A DNA stretch of 64,000 bases from Burkholderia vietnamiensis LMG 10929 (lineage in GTDB: Bacteria > Pseudomonadota > Gammaproteobacteria > Burkholderiales > Burkholderiaceae), in contig NZ_CP009631.1 of assembly GCF_000959445.1 (NCBI RefSeq), forward strand, positions 806,001 through 870,000, given 5' to 3'. Shown here piece by piece: positions 1 to 8,241 of this stretch (position 1 is its first letter; each line of letters opens with the position of its first letter). A model generated the notes under the pieces. That model saw only the letters and a program-made list of their open reading frames with translations, ran no database searches and was not told the DNA's origin. The translations under genes were made by a program, and so were the position numbers.

Positions 1-1
1 C

Positions 2-1066
2 CTGGAGGTCGCCCACGTCAAGCTCAATGCCAGCCGGGCGTTCTGGCTGGTCGCCTATCCGACCCAGAGTCACGAGATGCTGTTCGATGCGCACGCCCGC
101 GCATTCGCCGCGTTCGGCGGCGTGCCGCGCCGCGGCATCTACGACAACATGAAGACCGCCGTGGACAAGGTCGGCCGCGGCAAGGAGCGCGCGGTCAACG
201 CCCGCTTCGAGGCAATGTGCGGCCATTACCTGTTCGAGCCGGAATTCTGCAACCGTGCCGCCGGCTGGGAGAAGGGCATCGTTGAGAAGAACGTGCAGGA
301 CCGGCGCCGCCAGATCTGGCACGAGGCTGCGCTACGACGCTGGGAAACGCTGGAGCTTCTGAACGAATGGGTCGCGGGCCAGTGTCGTCAGGCCTGGCAG
401 ATGCGGCACCCGCAGTGGCCCGAGCTGACGGTCGAGGACGTGCTGCAGGACGAGCGCACCAGGCTGATGCCCAATCCACGCCCGTTCGACGGCTATGTCG
501 AGCAGACCCTGCGGGTGTCGTCGACCAGCCTCATCCACTTTCAGCGCAACCGCTACAGCGTGCCCACCGAGTATACGAACCAGCTGGTGAGCGTGCGCTG
601 CTATCCGGCATATCTCAGCGTCGTCGCCGACGCCCAGGAGATCGCACGCCACGAACGCAGCTTCGAGCGGCACATGACCTTCTACGACTGGCGCCATTAC
701 ATCACGCTGGTTGAGCGCAAACCCGGCGCGTTGCGCAACGGCGCTCCGTTCGTCACGATGCCACAGCCGCTGCAGCAGTTGCAGCGACACCTACTGAAGC
801 ACCCGGGAGGCGATCGCATCATGACGCAGGTGCTCGCCGCGGTGCGCGAACACGGACTCGATGCCGTGCTGCTTGCCGTGCAGGCAGCGCTGGACTCGGG
901 ACGCCCCAGTGGGGAGCACGTTCTGAACGTGCTGAGCCGGTTAAAGGCGCCCACCACGAGTACCAACCTCGCGACGACGAAACTCCAGCTTACCGAAGAG
1001 CCGGCTGCCGACGTGAGCCGCTACGAAACCCTGCGCGCCAACCCACCGGAGGACCGTCATGTCTAA
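2..1066 (+). CDS. istA: IS21-family transposase IstA, 3' part (5' end outside window)
   Basis: This is the C-terminal part of the IS21-type DDE transposase that cuts and joins the element's ends. The reading frame is open from base 2, before the first ATG at 77, so the gene begins left of the window. The visible protein holds the end of the integrase core ([12 protein letters not shown] supplies the last acidic residue of the triad by family analogy), followed by the basic C-terminal region typical of IstA. It overlaps istB by 8 bases, the usual IS21 arrangement for coupled translation. The frame is intact in the window, with no stop or frameshift, so the element may still be active. Confidence 0.93.
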   Translation: MEVAHVKLNASRAFWLVAYPTQSHEMLFDAHARAFAAFGGVPRRGIYDNMKTAVDKVGRGKERAVNARFEAMCGHYLFEPEFCNRAAGWEKGIVEKNVQDRRRQIWHEAALRRWETLELLNEWVAGQCRQAWQMRHPQWPELTVEDVLQDERTRLMPNPRPFDGYVEQTLRVSSTSLIHFQRNRYSVPTEYTNQLVSVRCYPAYLSVVADAQEIARHERSFERHMTFYDWRHYITLVERKPGALRNGAPFVTMPQPLQQLQRHLLKHPGGDRIMTQVLAAVREHGLDAVLLAVQAALDSGRPSGEHVLNVLSRLKAPTTSTNLATTKLQLTEEPAADVSRYETLRANPPEDRHV

Positions 1067-1856
1067 CGACATCGCCGCCCAACTCAAGGGGCTCAAACTG
1101 CATGGCATGGCGAGCACCTGGCCAGAGCTGCTGGCGCAGTCGCGTCACACGGAGTTCGACCCGGAGCGCTTCATGAAGCAGCTGCTGATGGCTGAGACGG
1201 CGGAGCGACAGGTGCGCTCGATCGCCTATCAGATGACCGCCGCTCGCTTCCCGGCTCACCGCGACCTGAAGGGCTTCGACTTCGCGCAGGCGCACGTCGA
1301 CGAAGCGCTGGTTCGAGAACTCAGTGACCTGTCGTTCCTCGCAAGCGCACACAACGTCGTGTTCATCGGTGGCCCCGGCACCGGCAAAACGCACCTCGCC
1401 TCAGCGATCGGAATTGAGGCCGTGCAGCGCCACGGCAAGCGCGTGCGCTACTTCTCGACCGTCGAGCTGACCAACGCACTGGAGCAGGAGAAGTCCATCG
1501 GCAAACAAGGCCAGATCGCCCATAAGCTGATGTACGTCGACCTGGTAATCCTCGACGAACTGGGCTACCTGCCGTTCAGCCAGACCGGTGGCGCATTGCT
1601 GTTCTACTTGCTCTCGAAGCTGTATGAACACACGAGTGTCGTGATCACCACCAACCTCAGCTTCGGCGAGTGGGCGACCGTGTTCGGGGACGCAAAGATG
1701 ACGACGGCGCTGCTGGACCGCGTCACCCATCACTGCCACATCGTCGAAACGGGCAATGAATCCTGGCGCTTCAAGTCCAGTTCTGCCAAGGCGAAGGCAA
1801 CCAGAAAGAGAGCAGCAAAAGCAGCAGGCAGTGAGGAGTTATCCACACCGGAATAG
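1059..1856 (+). CDS. istB: IS21-family helper ATPase IstB
   Basis: IstB is the AAA+ helper of IS21 transposition. It binds DNA, selects the target and stimulates the IstA transposase. The 265-residue protein has the family N-terminal region, a Walker A ([11 protein letters not shown], near residue 105) and a Walker B ([12 protein letters not shown], near 165). It ends in a Lys/Ala-rich tail. Length and order are normal for the family. Its start overlaps the end of istA and is preceded by GGAGG. It appears complete. Confidence 0.95.
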   Translation: MSNDIAAQLKGLKLHGMASTWPELLAQSRHTEFDPERFMKQLLMAETAERQVRSIAYQMTAARFPAHRDLKGFDFAQAHVDEALVRELSDLSFLASAHNVVFIGGPGTGKTHLASAIGIEAVQRHGKRVRYFSTVELTNALEQEKSIGKQGQIAHKLMYVDLVILDELGYLPFSQTGGALLFYLLSKLYEHTSVVITTNLSFGEWATVFGDAKMTTALLDRVTHHCHIVETGNESWRFKSSSAKAKATRKRAAKAAGSEELSTPE

Positions 1857-1878
1857 ATGTACTACGCTGTCTCGGGGT

Positions 1879-1928
1879 GGGTCAGATTTAGATGAAAACG
1901 GTGGGTCAAGATTCGGTGAAAATCAACA
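1879..1928. repeat. IS21 right terminal repeats and probable element end
   Basis: Just after istB there are two imperfect 20-base copies: gggtcagatttagatgaaaa at 1879-1898 and gggtcaagattcggtgaaaa at 1903-1922, 24 bases apart. Multiple short terminal repeats ending in CA are characteristic of IS21-family elements, so I place the right end at about 1928 (sequence aaaatcaaca). The left end and the target duplication are outside the window, so the exact boundary is inferred. Confidence 0.75.
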
Positions 1929-2035
1929 ATCGCACTGATATATGCGTCGTCTACGCCGAGTCGGCGTGCGAGTTCGGTCTGCGTGAGCTTGAGCATTTTG
2001 CGGCGAGCTCGGACAAATTTTCCAAAGTCTGTCAC
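1929..2035 (-). pseudogene. XRE-type HTH regulator truncated by the IS21 element
   Basis: Read leftwards from a GTG at 2035, this frame gives a clear lambda-repressor-like helix-turn-helix: MTDFGKFVRARRKMLKL, then TQTELARRLGVDDAYISAI. These are the two helices and the YISxIE recognition element of XRE proteins. The frame runs straight into the inferred end of the IS21 element at 1928 and meets a stop about 20 codons inside it. Only about 35 native residues remain. The intact gene was probably a small repressor of about 70 to 110 residues, perhaps controlling neighbouring defence or mobile genes. The start codon is uncertain. The interruption is read directly from the sequence; the role is inferred. 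Confidence 0.7.
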
Positions 2036-2396
2036 GTGGAATTCAACGACAAGGTTTTCTCGAATTTTGGAAGAATAAGATCGTAAAAGACGAGGGTCAA
2101 CGTGTGATTTTCGAGAAAATGCGACGAAGGAAGCACAAATATTTTTTTAAATTGTGGTGAGCGTAAATTAATATATGTTTTTGGTCGCTCGAGCGCGTTT
2201 GGATGTCAGGATTGGCATTTGTGGATCCCAATTGACAAAATTCATCGTCTAGACGTGTGAGCCGCGGACTATCACGATTGATCATTCAGAGGAAAAATCC
2301 ATCGCTGTACCGGTGCATTGACGTTGCGGACCGCTCTGGACATGGGCCGGTCGTCTATTTCCTTTTGCAAGTGCCACCCCTATATCGTTTGTGGTG
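2036..2396. other. AT-rich intergenic stretch, no supported gene
   Basis: This is the most AT-rich stretch of the window, with runs such as aaatatttttttaaattgtgg near 2138-2158. It lies upstream of the broken XRE gene and could have held its promoter. A 62-codon open frame on the minus strand (2097-2285) has no family features and I do not call it. The base composition marks transferred DNA. Confidence 0.4.
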
Positions 2397-2575
2397 CTAG
2401 CGGTCGACCTTGCATTCGTAGTTGCCGAGCGTGTGGGTATCGAGCTGCTTGCCAATCGCGTTGCCAGCAGCACAACCGACGGCATCTCCGGACAGAGCGT
2501 CCATTAGACCTTCAGCGAGGCCACCAAAGAATAAGCCGATGGGACCGGCGACGATCAGGTTATGCCGCCAGCTTC
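2397..2575 (-). pseudogene. Glycine-rich (glycine-zipper-like) protein, C-terminal remnant
   Basis: On the minus strand an open frame of about 58 codons carries alternating small residues typical of a glycine zipper (VAGPIGLFFGGLAEGLMDAL, then SGDAVGCAAGNAIGKQLD), ending in NYECKVDR and a TAG. A TGA lies in frame just upstream and there is no credible start, so the 5' end is missing. Glycine-zipper proteins of this sort are small membrane or envelope proteins often found on plasmids and phages. I consider this a decayed leftover of a mobile element; a short complete gene with an unusual start cannot be ruled out. Confidence 0.45.
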
Positions 2576-3064
2576 AGCATCGCTGAGCGTGGCAGCGGCG
2601 CTTCCGGCGTGCCGGCGACGGCTCCGGTGGCGCCCCCAGGGCAGATGCTGCTCGATCCGATAACCCTCGGCAGGCGAAGATGGACAACCGGCGTTGTCCC
2701 GGGACTCGATGTTTCGGGGCCGGTACGGGAGCATTTACGGCCCACGGAGAAGCCGAGCTTAGTTCAGGATAGATGCCGCACATCCATCGCGACATAAAGC
2801 CACGCGATGGTGGGAAGGTTGGACGGTGTCCTTAAGCGGTTAACGGCTACGTTGATGCATCGGCTGGTGGCTCATGGCGGGGTTGCGCGCAAACGTCTAG
2901 TGGGAACGAAACCCCAAGAGCGGACACTATTGCATAATACCGCTTTAGGGGAACGGTCGTTATATGCGGTTACAGCTGCGGGCCTCATGCACGACCGGGG
3001 CGTGGTTCGCGGCGGGTGTGGCCCCAATAAATTCTGTACAGACCATCAAGATCAAGACAAGGAC
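2576..3064. other. Degenerate leader region before the ssp-like operon
   Basis: These 489 bases contain no gene I can support. The plus-strand frame that joins the operon's first protein from 2807 has low-quality composition before residue 87, so I treat it as upstream sequence. AT-rich spots at 2931-2942 (attgcataatac) and 2970-2976 (ttatatg) could be -10 elements of the operon promoter, but no convincing -35 pairs with them. Confidence 0.35.
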
Positions 3065-3970
3065 ATGAGCCAACTTCCGAGCGAGCGTTTCTCCGGCCAT
3101 GAATCATTCGTGTGCCGGTTCGGCTGGCTGCCCAAGGTGTTCAGGGCCGTCCAATCAACACCCGACTTGTTGCGTAACGATGAAGCGGCGACGAACGCGC
3201 TGGGAATCGGGCGGAATATGGTCAGGTCAATCCAGTTCTGGGCGGAAGCTGCCGGGATTATTCAACCCGACGAAGGTGGTGGACATGTTCCCGCCCCGAT
3301 TGGTCTGAGGCTGCTTTCTGAGACGGGCTGGGACCCTCATCTTGAGTCGCTGGAATCCTTGTGGCTTATACATTGGCAGTTGAGCACGAATGCAGCGCTG
3401 GCGGCGTGGAATGAGGTCTTCGGCGAAGGTCGATTGACCCGCTTCGACCGGCAATCCTTGATCGAAGGACTGAGGCGGCGTGCGGAGAGTGCCACCAGAC
3501 CACTGGCGGTGACCACAATCGAGCAGCATGCGGGCATTTTCCTGCAGACGTACTTTCAGGAAGATCGCAACTCTGATGACTCTTCGTGGTGCCCCCTTCA
3601 GGATCTTGGCCTGCTGCGGGCCAGCAAAATCGATGGGGGACGCCCAGTTTTTAGCGTTGATGCCTCCACCCCGATTGGTCTCACATTGCGAGTATTTGGC
3701 ATGGCCTTGCTGGAGTTCGTATCCCGGCAAAGCAGTGCCTATTCGGCCGACTTCGGCCAGGTGCTCAAAGGCGCATACAGTCCCGGGCAGGTGTTCCGAT
3801 TGGACGAGTATCAGTTGAGGCTCTTCATCGAACGCTTGAGCGATGGGCCCTTCCAGGGGGCCATGACTTTCATTGACACCGCTGACACCCAAAGTGTCGT
3901 GTTGAAACCGGAGCGCATCGACGCTTCGTATTGGCTGCGGGCACCGCAGAAGGCCAACGCATATGCATGA
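3065..3970 (+). CDS. DUF4007 protein, SspB-like component of DNA phosphorothioation
   Basis: The 301-residue protein starts with the family signature of DUF4007: ERFSGHESFVCRFGWLPK at about residues 7-24, then ALGIGRNMVRSIQFW. This family occurs in DNA phosphorothioate operons next to a PAPS-reductase-like gene. From what I recall of the SspABCD system, it corresponds to SspB, reported as a DNA nickase. I chose the ATG at 3065 because it begins just before the conserved motif and is preceded by aagga; the frame stays open to 2807, but that extension does not resemble the family. It overlaps the next gene by 8 bases. The domain call is firm; the nickase role is inferred from family and context. 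Confidence 0.82.
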   Translation: MSQLPSERFSGHESFVCRFGWLPKVFRAVQSTPDLLRNDEAATNALGIGRNMVRSIQFWAEAAGIIQPDEGGGHVPAPIGLRLLSETGWDPHLESLESLWLIHWQLSTNAALAAWNEVFGEGRLTRFDRQSLIEGLRRRAESATRPLAVTTIEQHAGIFLQTYFQEDRNSDDSSWCPLQDLGLLRASKIDGGRPVFSVDASTPIGLTLRVFGMALLEFVSRQSSAYSADFGQVLKGAYSPGQVFRLDEYQLRLFIERLSDGPFQGAMTFIDTADTQSVVLKPERIDASYWLRAPQKANAYA

Positions 3971-6900
3971 CCGAATCATCGACGGACTGAAGCTGGAAGG
4001 GCGCCATACTCGCTCAATTTCGCTCGATCGCGACCTTCGCGACGCGCAGGCGATCGATGGCTATCTTCTGACTCCGAATGCGCTGTCGGCACTGAAGCAG
4101 ATTGGCGAGTCGCTCACGCATGGGTATGCCCAGCGGGCTTGGAAACTGGTCGGTCCATATGGAAGTGGCAAGTCGGCTTTGGGAGTTTTGCTCGCGCAGG
4201 TCATGGCGGGCAAGGCTGCTTACCCGAAGGCTTGGCAGGCACTCAACAAGGCCGCCCCTGGGGTTGCGCGTCATTATCACGATTGTTCTCGGTATCCAAT
4301 CGCTCTCGTCGGCGCTCGCGTGTCTATCGGGCAAGCCTTGGCGATGGCCGTTGGTCAAGCTTTGGAAGGGTGGGGCAAGAGCAAGGCCGCGGCCGGCATC
4401 CGGCGACATCTCGACGTGGAGCAGCGCACATACAAGGGGATGCCCCTGAACGCGCGTGTCGGGGAACTGCTCGACGATCTTGCGGTGGCGGCTCAGACGC
4501 AAGGATTCCGAGGGCTCGTGTTGCTGATCGATGAGGTGGGTAAATTCGTCGAACACGCGGCGTTGTACCCGGACCAGGGTGATCTAATCGCCCTGCAACA
4601 GATTGCAGAGCACGCAAGCAAGGCCGACGACGATAAGCTTATGGTCGTGGCGATGCTCCACCAGCATTTTGCGAGCTATGCAGCCGGAGTCGGTCGGGCG
4701 TTGAGCGATGAATGGCACAAGGTTGCATCTCGCTTTGAGGAAATCCCTTTCGACGAACCGATTGAACGCTACGCCCACTTTGCAAGTCATGCACTCGGGG
4801 TCAAGCCCAGGCTGCTAGAGAACGATGGCCTGAGAAATACCGCGCAGAGCTTGTACGATACCGCACTAGATCTTGGCGTGTTGCGCGCGACCACCGCCGC
4901 TGACAAGGCGCTCTTTGAACAGCCAGCATGCTTGTATCCTTTGCATCCGCTCAGCGTTGCGAGCTTGGCGGTGATATCGAAGCGCTATGGTCAGAGCGAG
5001 CGTTCGTTTCATGCGTTTTTGCGAGGCCACGAGCCGCAAGGGCTGGTCGATTTCGTGCATCGAACGGACTTGGACTCGCAGGCGTGGCTTCGCCTGCCCG
5101 ATGTATTCGACTATTTGGCCGCAGGTTATGGGTTGCGGTTTAGGGATTTAGGCAGCGAGCGACGCTGGGCATTCGCGGTGGCTGCTGTCGAGCGCCATTC
5201 AGACCATCCAATCACAGCGCAAGTCCTCAAGAGTATCGCGGTACTCGAATTGGTACAGTCCGACTTGGCACAGGAGGTGACGTCGAGCGTCATCTCTTTC
5301 GCATTGGGTTCACAGGTAGCTGGGTCTCGGATCGACGAGACTCTGGCTCAATTGGTCGAACGCGGGGTGCTGATCCATCGCCGCAGAAAGACAGAATTTG
5401 CGTTCGCGGTTTCCGATGCGGTAAACGTTGAGGCTCTTTACGAGCGCGCGGCGCGCTCTGGTGAATCGGATCTCATCCTCCGCGGCATCTCGCGACTGCT
5501 ATCAAAGCGATTGGTCGTCGCCAATAAGCATTACGACCGTACTGGCACTATACGAACTCTCGGCATTGCCGTCGGAGTTGTCGGGGCTTGGCCAGCGGTC
5601 GCGACGACGGCAGGCGACGACTTGCAGCCTGACGCATGGCTTAAGTTGGTGCTTCTGTCTGGCGATGAGGATGCCGCCGCAGCGGCGGCTTGGTTGCAAG
5701 ACCAGACGCAGGAGCTGGAGCTTTGCGGCTGTCTGCGCCTATCCGCCGAGGGGCGCGCTGCCCTGGTGGAGTTCTCGATCTGGCAAGAAGTGCTGCAGAC
5801 GGTTAACAGCAAACACCTCGATCCATGGACGAGTCGTTATGTTGAAGGCCGACTTCAGCATGCGCATGAGGCAGTCGGACGCTTGGTGACTTCGGAGTTG
5901 ATTCCTACGCCTGGCAGAGAAGGGCCAGCGTATTGGCATCAGGGCCGTCCCATACCTGATAGCACTCTCATGAACACCAATCAGCTCGCCTCTTGGTTGT
6001 TCGATAAAGTGTATTTTCAAGCGCCGAGAATCATTAACGAGCTGATCAACAAGGATAAGCCGACTTCGGCGATCGTCTTGGCGCGGCAGCGCATGTTCGA
6101 CGTGCTACTCGGAAACGACCAGACACGGCAGATCTGCGGTCCTAGTGAATTTCCCCCCGAACGATTGATCCACACAAGCCTTCTGCGCCAGACCGGGATC
6201 TGGGAGGAAAGCGGCGGACGTTGGCGGCTTGTACCGCCATCTGCTAAAGCGGAAAACGACATCAGTGCTGTATGGGCCAAGCTCTCGTCATTGCTTTGCA
6301 AAGACGAGCCCATCAGCTTCGGGGATGTGCTCGGCACATTGGCTGCTCCCCCGCTAGGTCTTCGTGCTGGGCCCGCTGGTATCTGGGTCGCGTTGTACGT
6401 GATGATTCACCGCGGACGATGTGCGGTGTTTGAGCGCGGCACCTTGTTGCTTGAAGTCAGTGCAGAACACCTGCAACGGATGTTCAAGAATCCTCAGGCG
6501 TTCAAGCTACGCGAGATGACAAACGCCGAAAGCAACAAGCGGCTGCTGGCTGATTACCGCGCGGTGCTCGCATCTATCGGTTGTTCATTCGACGGCGAGC
6601 CCTCGTATCTGGAGCTTGCACGGAGCCTGTATCGGTGGTCGGCGCGATTGCCCGACTTTGCCAAGCAGACGCAGCAAATCAGCAAGGACGCTGCGTTGCT
6701 GCGTTCGATGTTGAAGACGGCAGCGGACCCGATTGAATTGTTGACGCAGAGCATTCCGGCCCTCCACGTGCAGGTGAAATCCAAGAAGCCGTTAGGTACT
6801 TGGCTAACTGCGACTCTGTCGGATCTTGGCATGGCGCATCGTCGCTTGCAGGACGCGGTGACTCAGGAGCTAAGTTCAGGGTTTGCGATTTCCGGCCCTC

Positions 6901-7421
6901 TTAGCCGTGTTCGGAGCCAGTTGCAAGCGGAGTGCGCCGCCTCTGCTTCGCACTTGGCCGACGCACGCCTACGCGGTTTCCTGCTACGTTGTACGGATTT
7001 GTCGTTAACGGACGAGAAGTGGCTCGACTCCGTCGGTAGCCTGATTGTTCAACGGCCATTGGATGCATGGGATGACGAGACCCTTGGGAAGTTCGCTCAG
7101 GCATTGACAGAGCTGTGTGCTCATTATCGGCGCTGGATGAATGTGGTGATGCAGCGCGGAAAGGCGCCACGCGCTGCCGAGCGTTTTATGGGGCTCACCT
7201 TAACTCTACCCGGAGGGCAAGAGACCTCCGTTTTTGTGGCAACGACAGACGCGGCCCGCCAGGTGGCGGACCATGTGCTCGATATGATCATCACATCAAC
7301 GGGCGATGATCATGAACTTGCTTCAGCGGCGCTAGCGCAGGCACTGCTCGACTTACAGGCGCGCACGCGATCCCCTTTGGAGGAACGAACACACCATGAC
7401 GACCAAAAAGAAGCCGGTTAG
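3963..7421 (+). CDS. Large P-loop ATPase, SspC-like
   Basis: This is a 1152-residue cytoplasmic ATPase. Walker A is GPYGSGKSALG (residues 64-74) and Walker B is GLVLLIDEVGK (184-194). The rest is long and mostly helical, with no membrane segments. Large ATPases of this kind sit between the DUF4007 gene and the PAPS-reductase-like gene in single-strand phosphorothioation loci, where they are called SspC and are thought to drive the DNA-handling step. The start overlaps the preceding gene by 8 bases and the end overlaps the next by 26, which points to translational coupling. No damage is seen. Confidence 0.82.
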   Translation: MHDRIIDGLKLEGRHTRSISLDRDLRDAQAIDGYLLTPNALSALKQIGESLTHGYAQRAWKLVGPYGSGKSALGVLLAQVMAGKAAYPKAWQALNKAAPGVARHYHDCSRYPIALVGARVSIGQALAMAVGQALEGWGKSKAAAGIRRHLDVEQRTYKGMPLNARVGELLDDLAVAAQTQGFRGLVLLIDEVGKFVEHAALYPDQGDLIALQQIAEHASKADDDKLMVVAMLHQHFASYAAGVGRALSDEWHKVASRFEEIPFDEPIERYAHFASHALGVKPRLLENDGLRNTAQSLYDTALDLGVLRATTAADKALFEQPACLYPLHPLSVASLAVISKRYGQSERSFHAFLRGHEPQGLVDFVHRTDLDSQAWLRLPDVFDYLAAGYGLRFRDLGSERRWAFAVAAVERHSDHPITAQVLKSIAVLELVQSDLAQEVTSSVISFALGSQVAGSRIDETLAQLVERGVLIHRRRKTEFAFAVSDAVNVEALYERAARSGESDLILRGISRLLSKRLVVANKHYDRTGTIRTLGIAVGVVGAWPAVATTAGDDLQPDAWLKLVLLSGDEDAAAAAAWLQDQTQELELCGCLRLSAEGRAALVEFSIWQEVLQTVNSKHLDPWTSRYVEGRLQHAHEAVGRLVTSELIPTPGREGPAYWHQGRPIPDSTLMNTNQLASWLFDKVYFQAPRIINELINKDKPTSAIVLARQRMFDVLLGNDQTRQICGPSEFPPERLIHTSLLRQTGIWEESGGRWRLVPPSAKAENDISAVWAKLSSLLCKDEPISFGDVLGTLAAPPLGLRAGPAGIWVALYVMIHRGRCAVFERGTLLLEVSAEHLQRMFKNPQAFKLREMTNAESNKRLLADYRAVLASIGCSFDGEPSYLELARSLYRWSARLPDFAKQTQQISKDAALLRSMLKTAADPIELLTQSIPALHVQVKSKKPLGTWLTATLSDLGMAHRRLQDAVTQELSSGFAISGPLSRVRSQLQAECAASASHLADARLRGFLLRCTDLSLTDEKWLDSVGSLIVQRPLDAWDDETLGKFAQALTELCAHYRRWMNVVMQRGKAPRAAERFMGLTLTLPGGQETSVFVATTDAARQVADHVLDMIITSTGDDHELASAALAQALLDLQARTRSPLEERTHHDDQKEAG

Positions 7422-8226
7422 ACACATTTTGAGCCTGTCGGGGGGCAAGGATAGTGCCGCGCTTGCGATTTACATGCGCGATCGCGTGCCGGACATGGAG
7501 TACATCTTCAGTGACACTCTGAAGGAGTTGCCTGAGACCTATCAATATCTGGATCGGATCGCTGCTTACTTAGGTAAAGAGGTCACGCGCCTCAATGCTG
7601 ATATCGGTTTCGACCATTGGTACGAGATGTACGGAGGGATGATCCCCTCGAATCACCGCCGGTGGTGCACGCGCGCACTGAAGCTCAAGCCGTTCGAACA
7701 GTACTGTGGCGATGACGAGATCATCAATTACGTTGGGCTGCGAGCCGAGGAAAATCGCAGTGGCTACATCAGCCACAAGCCCAATATCAAGGCGGTCTAT
7801 CCTTTTAAGGACGATGGCCTGGTTTTGCGCGACATCGAGGAAATCCTCAAAACGTCCGGCGTCGGTATGCCGCCCTATACAAATTGGGGGCGCACGCGTT
7901 CGGGTTGCTATTTCTGTTTCTACCAACAGAAGATTGAATGGGTGAGGTTAAAGGAGACGTATCCGGACCTTTACGAGAAGGCGAAGGCCTATGAGAAGCC
8001 ATATGAGAAGACGGGGAACTTCTTCACGTGGAGCCAAGGAGAGAGTTTGGCAGAACTGGAAATGCCCGAACGTATGGAGCAGATCCGTCGCGAGCACGTT
8101 ATCCGGATGGATCGCCTGAAGGCGCGCAAGGAGAACGTGACGCTCGCCGAAGTCTTTGCCGAGGCCGACCGTGGAGAGGAACTAGATGAAGACGATGACC
8201 AGGGGTGTCTGGTCTGTCAGCTATAA
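7396..8226 (+). CDS. PAPS-reductase-like ATP pyrophosphatase, SspD/DndC-like
   Basis: This 276-residue protein probably activates the DNA backbone for sulfur insertion, as DndC and SspD are proposed to do. It has the PP-loop SLSGGKDSAAL (SGGKDS at residues 15-20), which binds and cleaves ATP to AMP and pyrophosphate. Cysteines at 91, 104, 171 and 174 (the last pair in GCYFC) are placed to hold an iron-sulfur cluster, as in this family; a further CxxC (GCLVC) lies at the extreme C terminus. A good GGAGGAAC ribosome site precedes the ATG inside the end of the upstream gene. Ordinary cysH is excluded by the DUF4007 context and the cysteine pattern. Confidence 0.85.
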   Translation: MTTKKKPVRHILSLSGGKDSAALAIYMRDRVPDMEYIFSDTLKELPETYQYLDRIAAYLGKEVTRLNADIGFDHWYEMYGGMIPSNHRRWCTRALKLKPFEQYCGDDEIINYVGLRAEENRSGYISHKPNIKAVYPFKDDGLVLRDIEEILKTSGVGMPPYTNWGRTRSGCYFCFYQQKIEWVRLKETYPDLYEKAKAYEKPYEKTGNFFTWSQGESLAELEMPERMEQIRREHVIRMDRLKARKENVTLAEVFAEADRGEELDEDDDQGCLVCQL

Positions 8227-8241
8227 CTACAGCTAAAACAG

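Noticed and set aside
1836..1850. DnaA-box-like ttatccaca inside istB
   Set aside because: A single 9-mer inside a coding sequence of a mobile element, far from dnaA; a chance match.
2318..2797. Plus-strand 159-codon frame with a faint resemblance to a transposase core
   Set aside because: Similarity is limited to a few residues near its end and the catalytic acids are missing. It also overlaps the more convincing glycine-rich remnant on the other strand.
2807..3064. N-terminal extension of the DUF4007 protein by 86 codons
   Set aside because: The extra part lacks family similarity and reads like non-coding sequence; the conserved domain begins directly after the ATG at 3065.
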